A stretch of 21,638 bases of DNA, from positions 1 to 21,638 of the forward strand of contig JAAAKB020115405.1 in assembly GCA_010014835.2 (NCBI GenBank), read 5' to 3'. The stretch is from Apostichopus leukothele (lineage: Eukaryota; Echinodermata; Holothuroidea; Aspidochirotida; Stichopodidae). Made by a program: the position numbers and the translations under genes. How positions within the stretch are numbered: the stretch's first letter is position 1; each line of letters begins with the position of its first letter. Under the pieces are notes generated by a model. It worked only from the letters and a program-made list of their open reading frames with translations. It had not been told where the DNA came from and did not search any database. Positions 20,934 through 21,638 of this stretch are shown in pieces.

Positions 20934-21050
20934 CTATTTGGCAGGCAGCACCGGTAAACATGGCTGGACAGTTACATGTGAAGGTGTCACCATCTGCAGA
21001 ATCCTCACAAGTGCCTCCATTAGTGCAGGGGTTACTGTCACAGGGGAGCA
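20934..21050 (-). CDS. Exon A1: EGF-like domain (first coding exon in window)
   Basis: A 117-nt phase 1-1 exon encoding one EGF-like domain, spacing C-x4-C-x5-C-x10-C-x-C-x8-C. The acceptor ctccag precedes 21050 and the donor gtaaga follows 20934. The domain begins LPCDSNPC and ends ACQI. It carries an O-glucose consensus (CDSNPC) and an O-fucose consensus (TNGGTC) as known from Notch-type EGFs. Because it starts in phase 1, at least one exon upstream (beyond 21638) must supply the first base of its first codon, so the gene is 5'-truncated by the window. Splicing to A2 creates a Glu codon. The domain call is solid; the protein's identity is not known. Confidence 0.88.
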   Translation of the reverse strand, partial: CSPVTVTPALMEALVRILQMVTPSHVTVQPCLPVLPAK

Positions 21051-21565
21051 CTGGAGTAAAAAACAATAGGTCATACATATTACAACTTTTTGAATAAGTC
21101 AAATCAAGGATTTTACAGGGGATATATCCATCACATACCCACATCAAGAATGACAAATAGTCTATCAACCATCAGAGACGAGAGTTTTGCCTTTGGGAGA
21201 AAGATCCCCGGGATCAAAACATCAAACCCTCGGATTTTTGACACAAACATGTTTACCTCTGGTTTGAAGGAAAATATCTACGTAAACCTAACCACAAAAT
21301 GAATTCTGCATTGTGCAATTCATTTCTCATCTTCATTTTGACACTATTAAAGACTTGCCTGTGTTTCAACAATGAATGAAATGAATGGAAAATATACATA
21401 CTGTACACTGGACTCAAAGGTCATACACTAAAATATATGGTGATTACAGCACCATGTAACCACAAACAGAGATCATAGTTGGACATCAAGTAATTGTCCA
21501 CCATTCTCTATCCACCATTCACCATTCTCTATAGCTTTGGATCCATTAACTCAAAATTCTCATCA
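21051..21565 (-). other. Intron upstream of A1 (incomplete)
   Basis: Sequence upstream of A1 on the minus strand; no further EGF exon before the window end. A short duplication (ccaccattctcta / ccattcaccattctctat) lies at about 21498-21531. Confidence 0.7.
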
Positions 21566-21638
21566 AAATAAAATAAAACTGTTAGCAAACTGCTTATCCA
21601 CTAGAGAGCCTGTGTAAGAGAATGTGTAAAAGTAAGTT
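21566..21638. mobile_element. Partial second copy of the 12.4-kb insertion, inverted
   Basis: The sequence ctgttagcaaactgcttatc, ccacta and agaatgtgtaaaagtaag is the reverse complement of the tail at 12629-12701, with few differences. Both copies end at the same point (tattttga on the copy strand), which supports a true element boundary. The copy runs off the window end. Confidence 0.75.

Overview
The window looks like animal nuclear DNA: AT-rich, intron-rich, full of simple repeats and transposon debris, with GT-AG splice sites and one EGF-like module per exon. There is no operon, ribosome binding site or bacterial signal. The style (many-EGF membrane proteins, hAT-like and LINE-like debris) fits an aquatic deuterostome-type invertebrate such as an echinoderm, but that assignment is inference only.

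All convincing coding sequence lies on the minus strand and is made of 16 exons. Reading 5' to 3' along the minus strand, 11 exons (called A1 to A11 here, 21050 down to 10936) each encode one EGF-like domain. They are followed by a terminal exon (A12, 9591-9407) with one transmembrane helix, a short charged tail and a stop. The 5' end of this gene (signal peptide, earlier EGFs) lies beyond 21638. After a 3.7 kb stretch with no recognisable coding exon come three more EGF exons (B1 5693-5580, B2 4677-4558, B3 2816-2688) and a second, different transmembrane terminal exon with stop (B4, 2071-1875). Every internal exon is symmetric phase 1-1, so any exon can be skipped or joined to any other without changing frame. 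The 'B' set is therefore either a second tandem gene whose first exons I cannot see, or an alternative 3' end of the 'A' gene, giving one receptor with two interchangeable membrane anchors.

The predicted product is a type I membrane protein: a chain of EGF domains outside (several with O-fucose, O-glucose and O-GlcNAc consensus sites, and a calcium-binding EGF near the membrane), one helix, and a tail of about 15-20 residues. No Notch-like intracellular region, laminin-G, DSL or other domain is visible. A4 to A10 alternate between a long-linker and a short-linker EGF type, with exon sizes 117/108 seen twice, suggesting growth by duplication of two-exon blocks.

The introns hold most of the structural oddities. 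B1-B2-B3 introns are dominated by four tandem arrays (units of 55, 21, 51 and 3 bp). Shorter tandem duplications lie next to exons A4, A10 and A11. A 322-bp insertion at 12380-12701 has a perfect 13-bp target-site duplication and internal inverted arms, and part of a second, inverted copy ends the window. Possible hAT-type transposon termini lie near 106 and 2522, and a LINE-like tail splits a 60-bp repeat near 19 kb.
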